Positions 35,648 through 44,893 of a stretch of DNA of 64,000 nt are shown here, piece by piece. The notes beneath the pieces are model-generated. The model saw nothing but the letters and a program-made list of their open reading frames with translations, was not told the DNA's origin and searched no databases. Origin of the DNA: CAIWHR01 sp963734575 (GTDB lineage: Bacteria > Pseudomonadota > Gammaproteobacteria > Burkholderiales > Casimicrobiaceae); NCBI GenBank assembly GCA_963734575.1, contig CAVTHT010000016.1:1-64000 (forward strand). Reading direction: 5' to 3'. Position 1 is the first letter of the stretch; the number at the start of each line of letters is the position of its first letter. The position numbers were made by a program, and so were the translations under genes.

Positions 35648-36865
35648 ATGCAGGGAATGAAACGCACCATTTCTGGCGGTCGCAGTGGCCGCCGCGCTCG
35701 GCACGCGGCGCCGCAAGGCGCAGATCTCCGACAACGTGATCAAGATCGGCGTGCTGACCGACATGTCGAGCCTGTACACCGACCTCGGCGGGCGCCGGCT
35801 CGGTGCTGGCCGCGCGCATGGCGGTGCAGGACTCCGGCATCGAGAAGCGCGGCTACAAGGTCGAGATCCTGAACGCCGACCACCAGAACAAGCCCGACGT
35901 CGGCTCGAACATCGCCCGGCAGTGGTACGACGTCGACACGTCGACGTCATCGTGGACGTGCCGAACTCCGGGCGTGGCGCTGGCGGTCAACCAGATCACG
36001 CGCGACAAGGGCAAGGCGTTCCTGGCTTCCGGGCCGGCATCGTCGGATCTCACCGGCAAGGCGTGCTCGCCGAACACGGTGCACTGGACCTACGACACCT
36101 GGATGCTCGCGAACGGCACGGGCAGCGCGATCGTCAAGAGCGGCGGCGACATCGTGGTTCTTCATCACCGCGGACTACGCCTTCGGCCACGCGCTGGAGC
36201 GCGACACCGCGGCGGTGGTCACGAAGAACGGCGGCAAGGTGCTCGGCAGCGTGAAGGTGCCGCTCAACACCCAGGACTTCAGCTCGTTCCTGCTCCAGGC
36301 GCAGGCGTCGAAGGCGAAGATCATCGGCCTCGCGAATGCCGGCGGCGATACGACCAACTCGATCAAGCAGGCCGCCGAGTTCGGCATCGTGAAGGGCGGG
36401 CAGAACCTGGCCGGCCTGCTCGTGTTCCTGACGGACGTGCACGCGCTCGGCCTGCCGACCGCGCAGGGCCTGATCCTCACGGAAACGTTCTACTGGGACG
36501 CGAACGACCAGACGCGCGCCTTCGCCAACCGCTTCGCGCCGCAGGACAAGGGCATTCACCCGACGATGGTGCACGCGGGCGTGTACGCGTCGCTGCTGCA
36601 CTATTTCAAGGCCGTCGAAGCCCTGAAGAGCGACGACGGGACGAAGGTCGTGGCCAAGATGAAGGAAATGCCCACCGACGATCCGCTGTTCGGCAAGGGC
36701 ACGATCCGCGCCGATGGACGCAAGATCCACCCCGCGTACCTTCTCGAGGTGAAGAAGCCCGCCGAGTCGAAGGCGCCGTGGGACTACTACAAGGTGCGGG
36801 CAACCATTCCCGCCGATCAGGCATTCCGGCCGCTGAACGCGGGCGACTGCCCGCTCGTGAAGTAA
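35648..36865 (+). CDS. livK: periplasmic substrate-binding protein of the liv-type transporter (six shifts)
   Basis: A strong AGGAGG site precedes ATG 35648. The protein opens with a signal peptide (KRTI then LAVAVAAALGT). The mature start NVIKIGVLTDMSSLYTDLGG is typical of HAAT binding proteins (Peripla_BP_6). Other blocks are MAVQDSGIEKRGYKVEILNA, KAFLASGPASSDLTGKACSP (ligand serine region), VKVPLNTQDFSSFLLQAQAS and KIHPAYLLEVKKPAESKAPW. Corrections at about 35677, 35808, 35943 (two bases), 35969 and 36155 give 403 residues, and the count fits length modulo three. The TDMSSLYTDLGG type is usual for binding proteins near fatty or aromatic acid catabolism genes. Confidence 0.85.
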
Positions 36866-36914
36866 CTCGCGCACGCCGCGCAGGCCGCGCGAGACGCTGC
36901 CGGTCGAGCTTCCG

Positions 36915-36946
36915 CCGGCGCCTTCGGGTTGCATCGAAGGCGCCGG
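36915..36946 (+). promoter_or_regulatory. hairpin in the livK-livH gap
   Basis: CCGGCGCCTTCG (36915-36926) pairs perfectly with CGAAGGCGCCGG (36935-36946) around an eight-base loop. No T run follows. Such stems after binding-protein genes often protect the upstream mRNA or reduce read-through, so that the binding protein is made in excess over the permease. This role is inferred. Confidence 0.65.
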
Positions 36947-37007
36947 GCGGGGTACCGGTCGAAGTACCGCGCATCGTCCACGCTGAAACGCATGGATTTT
37001 CGCTCCC

Positions 37008-37895
37008 GTGACTGAAATCTTCGGCGTTCCGCTGCAGGCCCTTCTGGGGCAACTGCTGATCGGCGTGATCAATGGCGCGTTCTACGCCATGCTGAGCCTC
37101 GGCCTCGCCGTCATCTTCGGCCTGCTCAACATCATCAACTTCACGCACGGCGCCCAGTACATGATGGGCGCCTTCTGCGCGTTCTTCCTGCTCGAGTTCG
37201 CGGGGATCGGCTACTGGTGGTCGTTGCTGATCGCGCCGATCGTGGTCGGCGTCACGGGGGTGATCGTCGAGCGCACGATGCTGTCGCGGCTCTACAAGCT
37301 CGATCACCTCTACGGCCTGCTGCTCACCTTCGGCCTCGCGCTGATGATCCAGGGCCTGTTCACCAACTACTACGGCAGCTCGGGTCAGCCTTATCGCCTG
37401 CCGCAGGAGTTCGTCGGCTCCTTCAACCTCGGCTTCATGTTCCTGCCGAAGTACCGCGCGTGGGTGATCGTCGCCTCGCTGATCGTCTGTCTCGCGACCT
37501 GGTTCGTCACCGAGCGCACGCGCCTCGGCTCGTACCTGCGGGCGGCCACCGAGAACGCGACCCTCGTGCAGGCGTTCGGCATCAACGTGCCGCGCATGAT
37601 CACGCTGACGTATGGACTGGGCGTCGGGCTCGCGGCGCTGGCCGGCGTGATGGCGGCGCCGATCTACCAGGTCAATCCGCAGATGGGCGCCACCCTCATC
37701 ATCGTCGTGTTCGCCGTGGTCGTGATCGGCGGCATGGGCTCGATCCTCGGCGCGATCGTCACCGGCTTCGGCCTGGGCGTGATCGAAGGCTTCACCAAGG
37801 TGTTCTACCCGGAGGCGTCGAACACCGTGATCTTCGTGATCATGGTGATCGTGCTGCTCATCAAGCCGGCCGGTCTTTTCGGGCAGGAGCGCTGA
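37008..37895 (+). CDS. livH: liv-type ABC transporter permease LivH
   Basis: The gene uses a GTG start. The 295-residue integral membrane protein begins TEIFGVPLQALLGQLLIGVI. It has about eight hydrophobic helices and the LivH signatures GLAVIFGLLNIINFTHGAQY and RAATENATLVQAFGINVPRM (the EAA-like cytoplasmic loop contacting the ATPases). The end LIKPAGLFGQER is typical. It forms the inner-membrane channel with LivM. The gene is intact, unlike its upstream partners, and its TGA abuts the livM ATG. Confidence 0.93.
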   Translation: MTEIFGVPLQALLGQLLIGVINGAFYAMLSLGLAVIFGLLNIINFTHGAQYMMGAFCAFFLLEFAGIGYWWSLLIAPIVVGVTGVIVERTMLSRLYKLDHLYGLLLTFGLALMIQGLFTNYYGSSGQPYRLPQEFVGSFNLGFMFLPKYRAWVIVASLIVCLATWFVTERTRLGSYLRAATENATLVQAFGINVPRMITLTYGLGVGLAALAGVMAAPIYQVNPQMGATLIIVVFAVVVIGGMGSILGAIVTGFGLGVIEGFTKVFYPEASNTVIFVIMVIVLLIKPAGLFGQER

Positions 37896-38894
37896 ATGGC
37901 CACGCCGCAGACCGCCATCGACACGGGCGCCGTCCCGGCGCGGGTCAGCGCGAACAACGACGAGGCGCGCGGCTTTCGCACGGCGACCATCATCCTGCTC
38001 GTGGCACTCGCGATCGCGCCGCACGTCGGCTTCTATCCCGTGTTCCTGATGAAGGCGCTGTGCTTCGCGCTCTTCGCCTGCGCCTTCAACCTGCTGCTCG
38101 GCTTCGGTGGCCTGCTGTCGTTCGGCCACGCGATGTTCTTCGGCACGGCGAGCTATGTCGCCGCGCACGCCGCGAAGGTGTGGGGTCTGTCGCCCGAGCT
38201 CGCGATCCTCGCGGGCACGGCGGCGTCGACCGCGCTCGGCTGCGTGACCGGCGCGCTCGCCATCCGGCGGCAGGGGATCTATTTCGCGATGATCACCCTG
38301 GCGATGGCCCAGATGATCTTCTTCTTCTACCTGCAGGCGCCGTTCACCCACGGCGAGGACGGCATCCAGTCGGTGCCGCGCGGGCACCTCTTCGGCGTGC
38401 TCGACCTCGCCCAGCCGCTCGTCATGTACTACTTCGTCCTCGTGGTGTTCGCCGCCGGCTTCCTGCTCATCTATCGCGTCATCCACTCGCCGTTCGGCAA
38501 CGTCCTCAAGGCCATTCGCGACAACGAGCCGCGCGCCATCTCGCTCGGCTACGACGCGGAGCGGTTCAAGCTGCTCGCGTTCGTGCTCTCGGCGGGGCTC
38601 GCCGGGCTCGCGGGCGCGACCAAGGCAATCGTGTTCCAGCTCGCCTCGCTGACCGACGTGCAGTGGCAGATGTCCGGCGAGGTCGTGCTGATGACCCTGC
38701 TGGGCGGGATGGGCACGATCTTCGGACCCGTCGTCGGCGCGTTCGCGATCATCTCGATCGAGAATTACTTCGCCGGCTTCGGCGAATGGGTGACGGTCCT
38801 CACGGGCGCCATCTTCGTCGTGTGCGTGCTGGCGTTCCGCCGCGGCATCGTCGGCGAGCTCGGTGCCTGGTGGGCGCGCCGGCGCCGCGGCTGA
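37896..38894 (+). CDS. livM: liv-type ABC transporter permease LivM
   Basis: The 332-residue membrane protein has LALAIAPHVGFYPVFLMKAL, the LivM signature AFNLLLGFGGLLSFGHAMFF, and the coupling loop FGNVLKAIRDNEPRAISLGY. GGMGTIFGPVVGAFAIISIE follows near the end. About ten helices are expected. It starts immediately after livH (TGAATG) and completes the ATPase, binding protein and permease set of one importer. Confidence 0.93.
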   Translation: MATPQTAIDTGAVPARVSANNDEARGFRTATIILLVALAIAPHVGFYPVFLMKALCFALFACAFNLLLGFGGLLSFGHAMFFGTASYVAAHAAKVWGLSPELAILAGTAASTALGCVTGALAIRRQGIYFAMITLAMAQMIFFFYLQAPFTHGEDGIQSVPRGHLFGVLDLAQPLVMYYFVLVVFAAGFLLIYRVIHSPFGNVLKAIRDNEPRAISLGYDAERFKLLAFVLSAGLAGLAGATKAIVFQLASLTDVQWQMSGEVVLMTLLGGMGTIFGPVVGAFAIISIENYFAGFGEWVTVLTGAIFVVCVLAFRRGIVGELGAWWARRRRG

Positions 38895-38954
38895 TCCGGG
38901 GCACCATCGATTCGGGGCCGCGCACGGGCGTGGCCGACGGAGAGGGAGGAAGCC

Positions 38955-40585
38955 ATGCACCTGCTCCTCGTGCTTGCAGCGGTCCTGCTGGCCGGTCCCG
39001 TGCTCGCCCACGATGCGCCGGCGCCGGTCCCCAAGCGGGCCTGTCACGCTCGTCGAAGGCATCGGCACCGTGCGCCATCCGGTGTCGACCCGCAATCGCG
39101 TCGCGCAGCGCTATTTCGACCAGGGCCTGCGTTACGTGTATGCCTTCAACCATGCCGAAGCGGTGCGCTCGTTCACGCGCGCGGCCGAGCTCGACCCCGA
39201 TCTCGCGATGGCGTACTGGGGCATCGCGCTCGCGCTCGGGCCCAACATCAATGCGAACATGACCCCCGAGCAGGTGGAGCAGGCCAACGCTGCGATCGAA
39301 CGCGCACGCCATCTCGCCGACGGTGCAAGCGACGCTGAGCGCGCGTACATCCGCGCGCTCAGCGTGCGCTATTCCACCGCGAAGGATGCGAACCGGCAGA
39401 AGCTCGACGCCGCGTACTCCGCGGCCATGCGCCAGCTGATGCGCCGCTATCCACGCGACGTCGACGCCGCGGTGCTGTATGCCGAGAGCGCGATGGACCT
39501 GCGGCCGTGGAAGCTCTACACCGCGGACGGGCGCCCGGAGCCGGGCACCGAGGAGATCGTCGCCGTGCTCGAGTCGGCGCTGCGCCGCGCGCCCAATCAC
39601 ACGGGCGCGAATCACTATTACATCCACGCGGTCGAGGCATCACGCACACCCGAGCGCGCACTCGCGGCGGCGCACCGGCTGGAACGGCTCGCGCCGCGCG
39701 CCGGCCATCTCGCGCACATGCCGGCACACGTCTACATCCGCCTCGGCGACTACGACGGTGCGGCGCGCGCCAATCGCGCCGGGATGGAAGCGGATGCCGC
39801 GTACATGAAGGCGGGCGGCCAGGGCATGTACAGCATCATGTACGGCGCGCACAACATGCATTTCCTCGCCATCGGCGAGGCCATTGCCGGGCGGTACACG
39901 AGCGCGCGGCGGGCGGCCGATGCGCTCAGCCGCCATCTCGCGCCGGTCGCGAAGGAGATTCCGGACGTCGATCCATTCCTCGCGACGCGCCTCCTCATCG
40001 ACGTGCGATTCGAACGCTGGGACGAAGTGCTGGCCGCGCCCGAGCCGCCGTTCGAGCAGCCGCAAAGCGGGGCGTTGTGGCACTTCGGGCGCGGCATGGC
40101 GCTCGCGCGCACCGACGACCAGGAAGGTGCTGCGCGCGAGCTCGCCGCATTGCGCGAAGCGATGCGCACCATGCCGCAGGGCACCGCATGGGGCAACAAC
40201 GCGACGCGCGACGTGCTGGGTGTCGCCGAAGCCGAGCTCGTGGCGGCGATTGCCCGTGCCCGCGGCGACCGGGCAGGGGAGGTCACGGCATTGCAGCGTG
40301 CGGTCGTCGCCGCGGATGCGCTGGCCTACGACGAGCCGCCGGCCTGGTATCTCTTTCCGCGCGAGAGCCTCGGCGGTGCGCTGTTGCGGCAGGGCGACGC
40401 CAACGGGCGCGGAAGCCGTGTTCCGCGACGACCTCGAGCGCAATCGCAACAACGGCCGCTCGCTGTACGGCCTGGCCGCTGCGCTGCGCGCGCAGGGGCG
40501 CGCCAAGGAAGCCCGTACCGCGCAGGCCGCGTTCACGCGCGCGTGGCACGGCGCCGACACCTCGCTCGCTGCCGAGAGTCTCTGA
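38955..40585 (+). CDS. exported TPR-repeat protein (two shifts)
   Basis: The protein begins with a signal peptide (MHLLLVLAAVLLAGPVLAHD). The next readable block is PVTLVEGIGTVRHPVSTRNR, then QRYFDQGLRYVYAFNHAEAV and SFTRAAELDPDLAMAYWGIA. TPR-like helices fill the rest (about residues 45-530), with NHTGANHYYIHAVEASRTPE and LAHMPAHVYIRLGDYDGAAR as conserved features. I recall similar proteins annotated only as TPR-containing in Proteobacteria. Extra bases at about 39037 and 40408 break the frame; corrected length is 542 residues. Partner and function are unknown. It is followed eight bases later by another exported protein, so the two may work together. Confidence 0.75.
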
Positions 40586-40592
40586 GGAGCCG

Positions 40593-41153
40593 GTGCGGCG
40601 TCGTCCTGCATTCGTCGCTGCGCTGATCCTGGGGTGCGCCGTTGGCGATGCCGCTGCAGCGGCGCTGGTCGTGCGCGCGACGTGCCGCGATGGCGAGCCC
40701 AACGGGGGATACGAGTTGCGCACGTCCGCCGGGCGATTGCGCGTCCTCGGCGCGTTCCACGCCGGCAAGCCCACCGGCACCTTCATTTTCTGGAACGACG
40801 CGGGCGGGCGTCTCGCGGCCATTCCCTACGATGACGGCGTGCGCAACGGCACGGTGGCCCTGTGGCACGTTGTCGGGACGCCACCGCGCGAGCAGGGCCG
40901 CAGGCTGGAATTGCCGCTCGCACGCGGCGCGCCGCACGGCGTCGTGCGAACATGGCACACCAACGGCCAGCTGCGCTCCGAGGCCGAGTTCGCGGCAGGA
41001 GAACCGGTGAAAGTCGCGGCGTGGGACGCCTCGGGTCGCGCGCTCTCCGCCGCGGACGCCCGCCGCATCGTGCGGGAGGACCAGCGCCGGCACGACGCCG
41101 AGCTCGTGCGGCTGGAGGAGCTCGTATCCAAGCATTTGCCGGTCTGCGATTGA
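40593..41153 (+). CDS. exported protein with MORN-like (YwqK-type) repeats
   Basis: The gene uses a GTG start seven bases after the TPR gene. The 186-residue protein has a signal peptide (about residues 1-24, ending near GDAAAA). It then has short repeats of the form GTFIFWNDAGGRLAAIPYDD, VRNGTVALWHVVG and GVVRTWHTNGQLRSEAEFAA, which resemble the MORN-like repeats of the YwqK family. Such repeats form beta hairpins and are often protein or lipid contacts; the antitoxin label sometimes given to the family should not be taken as function. The tail is charged and helical and ends in a lone cysteine. Confidence 0.65.
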   Translation: MRRRPAFVAALILGCAVGDAAAAALVVRATCRDGEPNGGYELRTSAGRLRVLGAFHAGKPTGTFIFWNDAGGRLAAIPYDDGVRNGTVALWHVVGTPPREQGRRLELPLARGAPHGVVRTWHTNGQLRSEAEFAAGEPVKVAAWDASGRALSAADARRIVREDQRRHDAELVRLEELVSKHLPVCD

Positions 41154-41159
41154 GCGGCG

Positions 41160-41498
41160 CCGCGTCATCGACATCACGATCACGAGACGAAGCAGGAGTG
41201 CGATGAATTCCAGACAGCGACGCGCGGTGCTCCGCTGCAGCCCGTGCCCAAGGTGCCGCACTTCACGCAGGGCGCCATCGTGCTCAAGGTCAACGGGCAG
41301 GTGAAGCGGAACGCGAACCTGAACCAGATGATCTGGTCCGTCGCGGAGCAGGTGAGCAAGCTCCCGGTGGCATTCGAGCTGATGCCGGGCGACATCATCT
41401 GTTCGGGCACTAGCGCGAACGCGGGCCCGGTCGTGCGCGGCGTCATCATGGAAGGTCACATCGACGGCCTGCCCGACATCCGGGTCAAAGTTGTCTGA
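41160..41498 (+). pseudogene. 3' fragment of a fumarylacetoacetate hydrolase family gene
   Basis: The frame reading APLQPVPKVPHFTQGAIVLK, VNGQVKRNANLNQMIWSVAE, LMPGDIICSGTSANAGPVVR and EGHIDGLPDIRVKVV matches the C-terminal third of FAH-family hydrolases (LNQMIW; PGDII.SGT; GPV.RGD). The N-terminal two thirds, including the EXE metal site, are absent, because the preceding gene ends at 41153. In the usual GDIIFTGTPAGVGP motif the P is replaced (SGTSANAGP). This is therefore a truncated, probably inactive remnant. Confidence 0.75.
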
Positions 41499-41628
41499 TG
41501 GTCCGCGTGCGCAGGCCGCGACAGCTCCGCAGCCTGTGCACGTCCGTGCGTTCCGCGCTCGCCGCACAGGGGCGGTCGGAAGACCGGCAATCCTTTGCCG
41601 CTTGCGCGGTCACGGGCAGCGGCATGCG

Positions 41629-42621
41629 ATGAGCCTGCCGCTGCTGCAAGTCGAGGGCCTGACCATCCACGTCCCGGCGCGACGTGGCGACGTGCGCCTG
41701 GTGGACGACGTCTCGTTCGCGGTTCATCGCGGCGAGAGCGTCGCCATCGTCGGCGAATCCGGCGCCGGCAAATCCAGCATCGCCCGCGCGCTGCTCGGGC
41801 TGGTGGAGGCTCCGGCGCGCGTCGCGACCGGCCAGATCGTGTTCGACGGCCGCGACATCGCCGCGCTGCCGGGGCCGGCCATGCGAGGCCTTCGCGGCGC
41901 GCACATCGCGCTGGTGCAGGACCTCGCTCATCCGTTCGATCCTTCGCTGCGCATCGACGTCCAGATCGTGGACGCGGTACGCGCGCATGGCAGTGTTGCG
42001 GTGGGCGACAGCGCGACGCAGCGCGCCCGCTCCGCCCTGGCCGCAACCGGCATCACCGCACCGGACGAGGTGCTGCGCGCGTGGCCGGAGGAATGTCCGG
42101 CACCGATGCGTGCACGGGCCGGCCTCGCGATGGCCCTCGTTCATCTGCCGCGCCTGATCGTGGCCGACGAGCCGACGCGCGGACTCGACCGCACGCTCGC
42201 GCGCGACATCCTGCACCTGCTGCGCGAAGCGGCTTCGGACACCGGCGCAGCGACCCTCTGGATGCAGGACGACCTTTCCGCGATCGACGGACTCGCCGAT
42301 CGCGCGTGCATCCTGTACGCGGGACGCATCGTGGAGGAGGGCGGCGTGGCATCGCTCGTGCAGCAGCCCGCGCACCCGTATACCCGCGGCCTCGTCGACG
42401 CGATGCCATCCCGCGCGCCGCCGGGCACCCGCATGCGCGTCCTGCCGGTGGCCGCAGTCGTCCGCCGTCCGGTGCCGCTGGGCTGCGCGTTTCGCGACCG
42501 TTGCGCGTCGGCGATCGATGCCTGCGTCGCGCTCCCGGTGATGCACGCGCTGGCCACGCCGGGAGCATGGCGCGGCGTCCGCTGTCACAACCCGTTGTCG
42601 TTCGGCACCATCGAGTCATGA
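41629..42621 (+). CDS. OppD-like ABC ATPase with degenerate signature and switch residues
   Basis: The 330-residue protein has the oligopeptide/dipeptide ATPase layout: LLQVEGLTIHVPARRGDVRL, intact Walker A AIVGESGAGKSSIARALLGL, and Walker B RLIVADEPTRGLDRTLARDI. The C-terminal Opp extension has HPYTRGLVDAMPSRAPPG and CAFRDRCASAIDAC. Two key elements are altered. The ABC signature (normally LSGGMRQR) reads ECPAPMRAR, and the switch histidine (normally ITHDL) is Asp in LWMQDDLSAI. The frame is open over its whole length. No permease or binding protein of the Opp type is nearby. The next gene, overlapping by four bases, is an equally altered OppF-like ATPase. Confidence 0.85.
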   Translation: MSLPLLQVEGLTIHVPARRGDVRLVDDVSFAVHRGESVAIVGESGAGKSSIARALLGLVEAPARVATGQIVFDGRDIAALPGPAMRGLRGAHIALVQDLAHPFDPSLRIDVQIVDAVRAHGSVAVGDSATQRARSALAATGITAPDEVLRAWPEECPAPMRARAGLAMALVHLPRLIVADEPTRGLDRTLARDILHLLREAASDTGAATLWMQDDLSAIDGLADRACILYAGRIVEEGGVASLVQQPAHPYTRGLVDAMPSRAPPGTRMRVLPVAAVVRRPVPLGCAFRDRCASAIDACVALPVMHALATPGAWRGVRCHNPLSFGTIES

Positions 42622-43651
42622 CCGATCTGGCTGCGGATCGGGAAGTGACGATCGACGCCGAAGCGACGGCACCGCGCGTGCGGGGCGTGCGGATGCCGCT
42701 GCTCACATTGCGCGACGCCACCGGCACGCTCGCCGAATGCGAGCCGCGCAGCAACGCACCGGCGCTGATGCGCGACGCCAGCGCCGTCCACGGCATCGAT
42801 CTCGACGTGCGTCCGCGCGAGATCGTCGGGGTGCTCGGCGAGAGCGGTGCGGGGGACGTCGCGCTGATGCGGCTCGCCGCGGGGCTGCGCCCGCTGGAGC
42901 GTGGCCACCGGTGGTGGCGTGGGCGTGACGTGACCCATGTCGCGTCGCGCGACGCGCGCGCCGCGCGGCTTCGCATCCAGCCGATCCTCGGCGGGCGCTT
43001 GGCCGCATTGAATCCGCGCTTTCGCGTCGTCGATGCGGTGGGCGACGCGCCGGTCGGCGGACGCATCATCGGACCGGGGCAGAAGGTCGAATACGTCGCA
43101 CTGCAGCTCAATCGCGTCGGGATCGATCCGATGCTGATGCACCGCTTTCCGCAGCAGTTCACGCCTGGCCAGCGCGTGCGCATCGGCATCGCACGTGCGC
43201 TGGCGGTACGGCCGGAAATGCTCGTCTGGGACGATGTCTTCGGCGGGATCGACGCGACGGAACGTGCGCAGCTCGTCAACCTCGCACTCGATTTGCGCAG
43301 CGCGCACGAGCTCACGTATCTCCTTGCCTGCCGCGACCCGGCCATCGTCGCGCACGCGAGCGATCGGGTGGTCGTGCTGTATCGGGGACGTGTCGTGGAA
43401 AGTGGCCGACCCGCGATGTCCTTCGCGCACCGGCGCATCCGTACACGCGTAACCTTCTCGCTGCGGCAAGCGATGCGCGGGAGCGCGGCGCAACCATGGA
43501 AGCGGCCGGCGCGCTGGCGGGTGGAGGCCGCGGGTGCGCCTTCCGCTCGCGGTGCCCGCACGCGCTGCCGGGCTGCACTGCGATCGCACCGGTGCTCGTC
43601 GAGATCGCTCCCGGGCGACACGCGGCATGCCACCTCCACCGCGCCGCTTGA
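42618..43651 (+). CDS. OppF-like ABC ATPase lacking the Walker A lysine (one break near the end)
   Basis: ATG 42618 overlaps the previous stop. The protein follows OppF architecture (PREIVGVLGESGAGDVALMR; QQFTPGQRVRIGIARALAVR; HPYTRNLLAAASD; CAFRSRCPHALPGC), but the Walker A lysine is Asp (GESGAGDVA). The signature reads FTPGQ instead of LSGGQ, the acid pair of Walker B is Asp-Asp (LVWDDVFGGID) instead of Asp-Glu, and the switch histidine is Arg (LACRDPAIV). It should not hydrolyse ATP by the normal mechanism. A net two-base excess near 43403 separates VVESG from TRDVLRAPA; the corrected protein is about 343 residues. It may have become structural or regulatory, or it may be decaying. Confidence 0.82.
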
Positions 43652-43818
43652 CGTTGTGCTAACTCCCGGCGGCACTGGTCAGGCCACTTGACCGGTTTCG
43701 GTGCAAGCTGTCAAACTGCCAAACTGCCTGACGCATTCCTGCACTCCTGGCCCAGCCGGCCCGGCGGCTCGCTCCCGGCTCCGACGGGTCACATCGCAAC
43801 AATTCTGGAGGAACAACG

Positions 43819-44793
43819 ATGAAGCCCTTGAAGCGCGTGCTGCTGCGCACCGTACTGACCTTGGCGACCGCCGCGGCTGCATTTGCTGCCCAGGCCGCGT
43901 ATCCGGATCGTCCGGTGACGCTGATCGTGCCCTGGGCAGCGGGCGGCGGTACCGATGCGACCGCGCGCATCATCGGTTCACTGCTCGAGAAGCAGCTCGG
44001 CCAACCCATCAACGTCGTGAACCGCACCGGCGGCAGTGGTGTGGTCGGGCATGCGGCGATAGCCTCCGCCGCGCCGGACGGTTACACGATCGGCATGCTG
44101 ACGGTCGAGATCGGCATGATGCACTGGCAAGGTCTGACCGAGCTGACCGGTGCCTCCTATACGCCCATTGGCCTGGTGAACGTCGACCCGGCCGGCCTCG
44201 AGGTGGCGGCCGATTCGCCCTACAAAAGTGCCACCGACCTGATCAACGCCATCAAGGCCAATCCGGGCAAGTTCAAGGCGTCGGGCACGGGGCAGGGTGG
44301 CATCTGGCATCTCGCGCTCGCCGGCATGCTGAAGAGCCTCAACATGGATCCCGCCGCCGTCGCCTGGGTGCCGTCGAACGGTGCGGCGCCGGGGCTGCAG
44401 GACATGGTTGCCGGAGGCGTGCAGCTCGCCACGGTATCGTTGCCCGAAGCGCGCTCGCTGATCGATGCCGGCAAGGTTCGGCCCCTGGCGGTCATGGCCG
44501 ACAAGCAGGTCGCGCTCTATCCGCAACTGCCCACGCTCAAGACGGCGACCGGCAGCAACTGGACCCTCGGGGTGTGGCGCGGCATCGGCGCGCCGAAGGG
44601 TATCCCGGCCGAGGCGCGCGACAAGCTGGCGGCCGCGCTCAAGACGGTCGTCGAGAGCAAGGAGTACACCGAGTTCATGGCGAAGCAGGGCTACGGTGTT
44701 GCGTATGCGGGCCCGGAAGACTTCGCCAAGACCATGGCCAAGTCGGATGCCGACCTGGGTGCGACGATGAAGGCCGTCGGTATCGCCAAGTAG
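43819..44793 (+). CDS. tctC: Bug/TctC-family periplasmic binding protein
   Basis: A GGAGGAAC site precedes ATG 43819. The 324-residue protein has a signal peptide cut near AAQAA-YPDRP. Bug-family blocks follow: PDRPVTLIVPWAAGGGTDAT, NRTGGSGVVGHAAIASAAPD, GYTIGMLTVEIGMMHWQGLT and GSNWTLGVWRGIGAPKGIPA. These proteins deliver carboxylates to TctAB. The family is much expanded in Burkholderiales. It heads an operon with tctB and tctA. The substrate cannot be told from the sequence. Confidence 0.92.
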   Translation: MKPLKRVLLRTVLTLATAAAAFAAQAAYPDRPVTLIVPWAAGGGTDATARIIGSLLEKQLGQPINVVNRTGGSGVVGHAAIASAAPDGYTIGMLTVEIGMMHWQGLTELTGASYTPIGLVNVDPAGLEVAADSPYKSATDLINAIKANPGKFKASGTGQGGIWHLALAGMLKSLNMDPAAVAWVPSNGAAPGLQDMVAGGVQLATVSLPEARSLIDAGKVRPLAVMADKQVALYPQLPTLKTATGSNWTLGVWRGIGAPKGIPAEARDKLAAALKTVVESKEYTEFMAKQGYGVAYAGPEDFAKTMAKSDADLGATMKAVGIAK

Positions 44794-44893
44794 TACGCGT
44801 GCGCGCACCGAGGGCTCACCGCGGTGCGCGCATTCGGCGCAGATCCGGCCGCATCCGGGGTTTCCTGCGTGTGGCAATCATTCCGGTGCCGCG

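Noticed and set aside
31529..36865. Calling the acyl-CoA synthetase, hydratase and livGFK genes true pseudogenes
   Set aside because: All motifs and catalytic residues survive once single bases are removed, lengths return to the family norm, and no deletion or internal stop in the repaired frame is needed.
40593..41153. Labelling the MORN-like protein a toxin-antitoxin antitoxin
   Set aside because: The YwqK name is a historical family label. There is no toxin gene beside it and the protein has a signal peptide.
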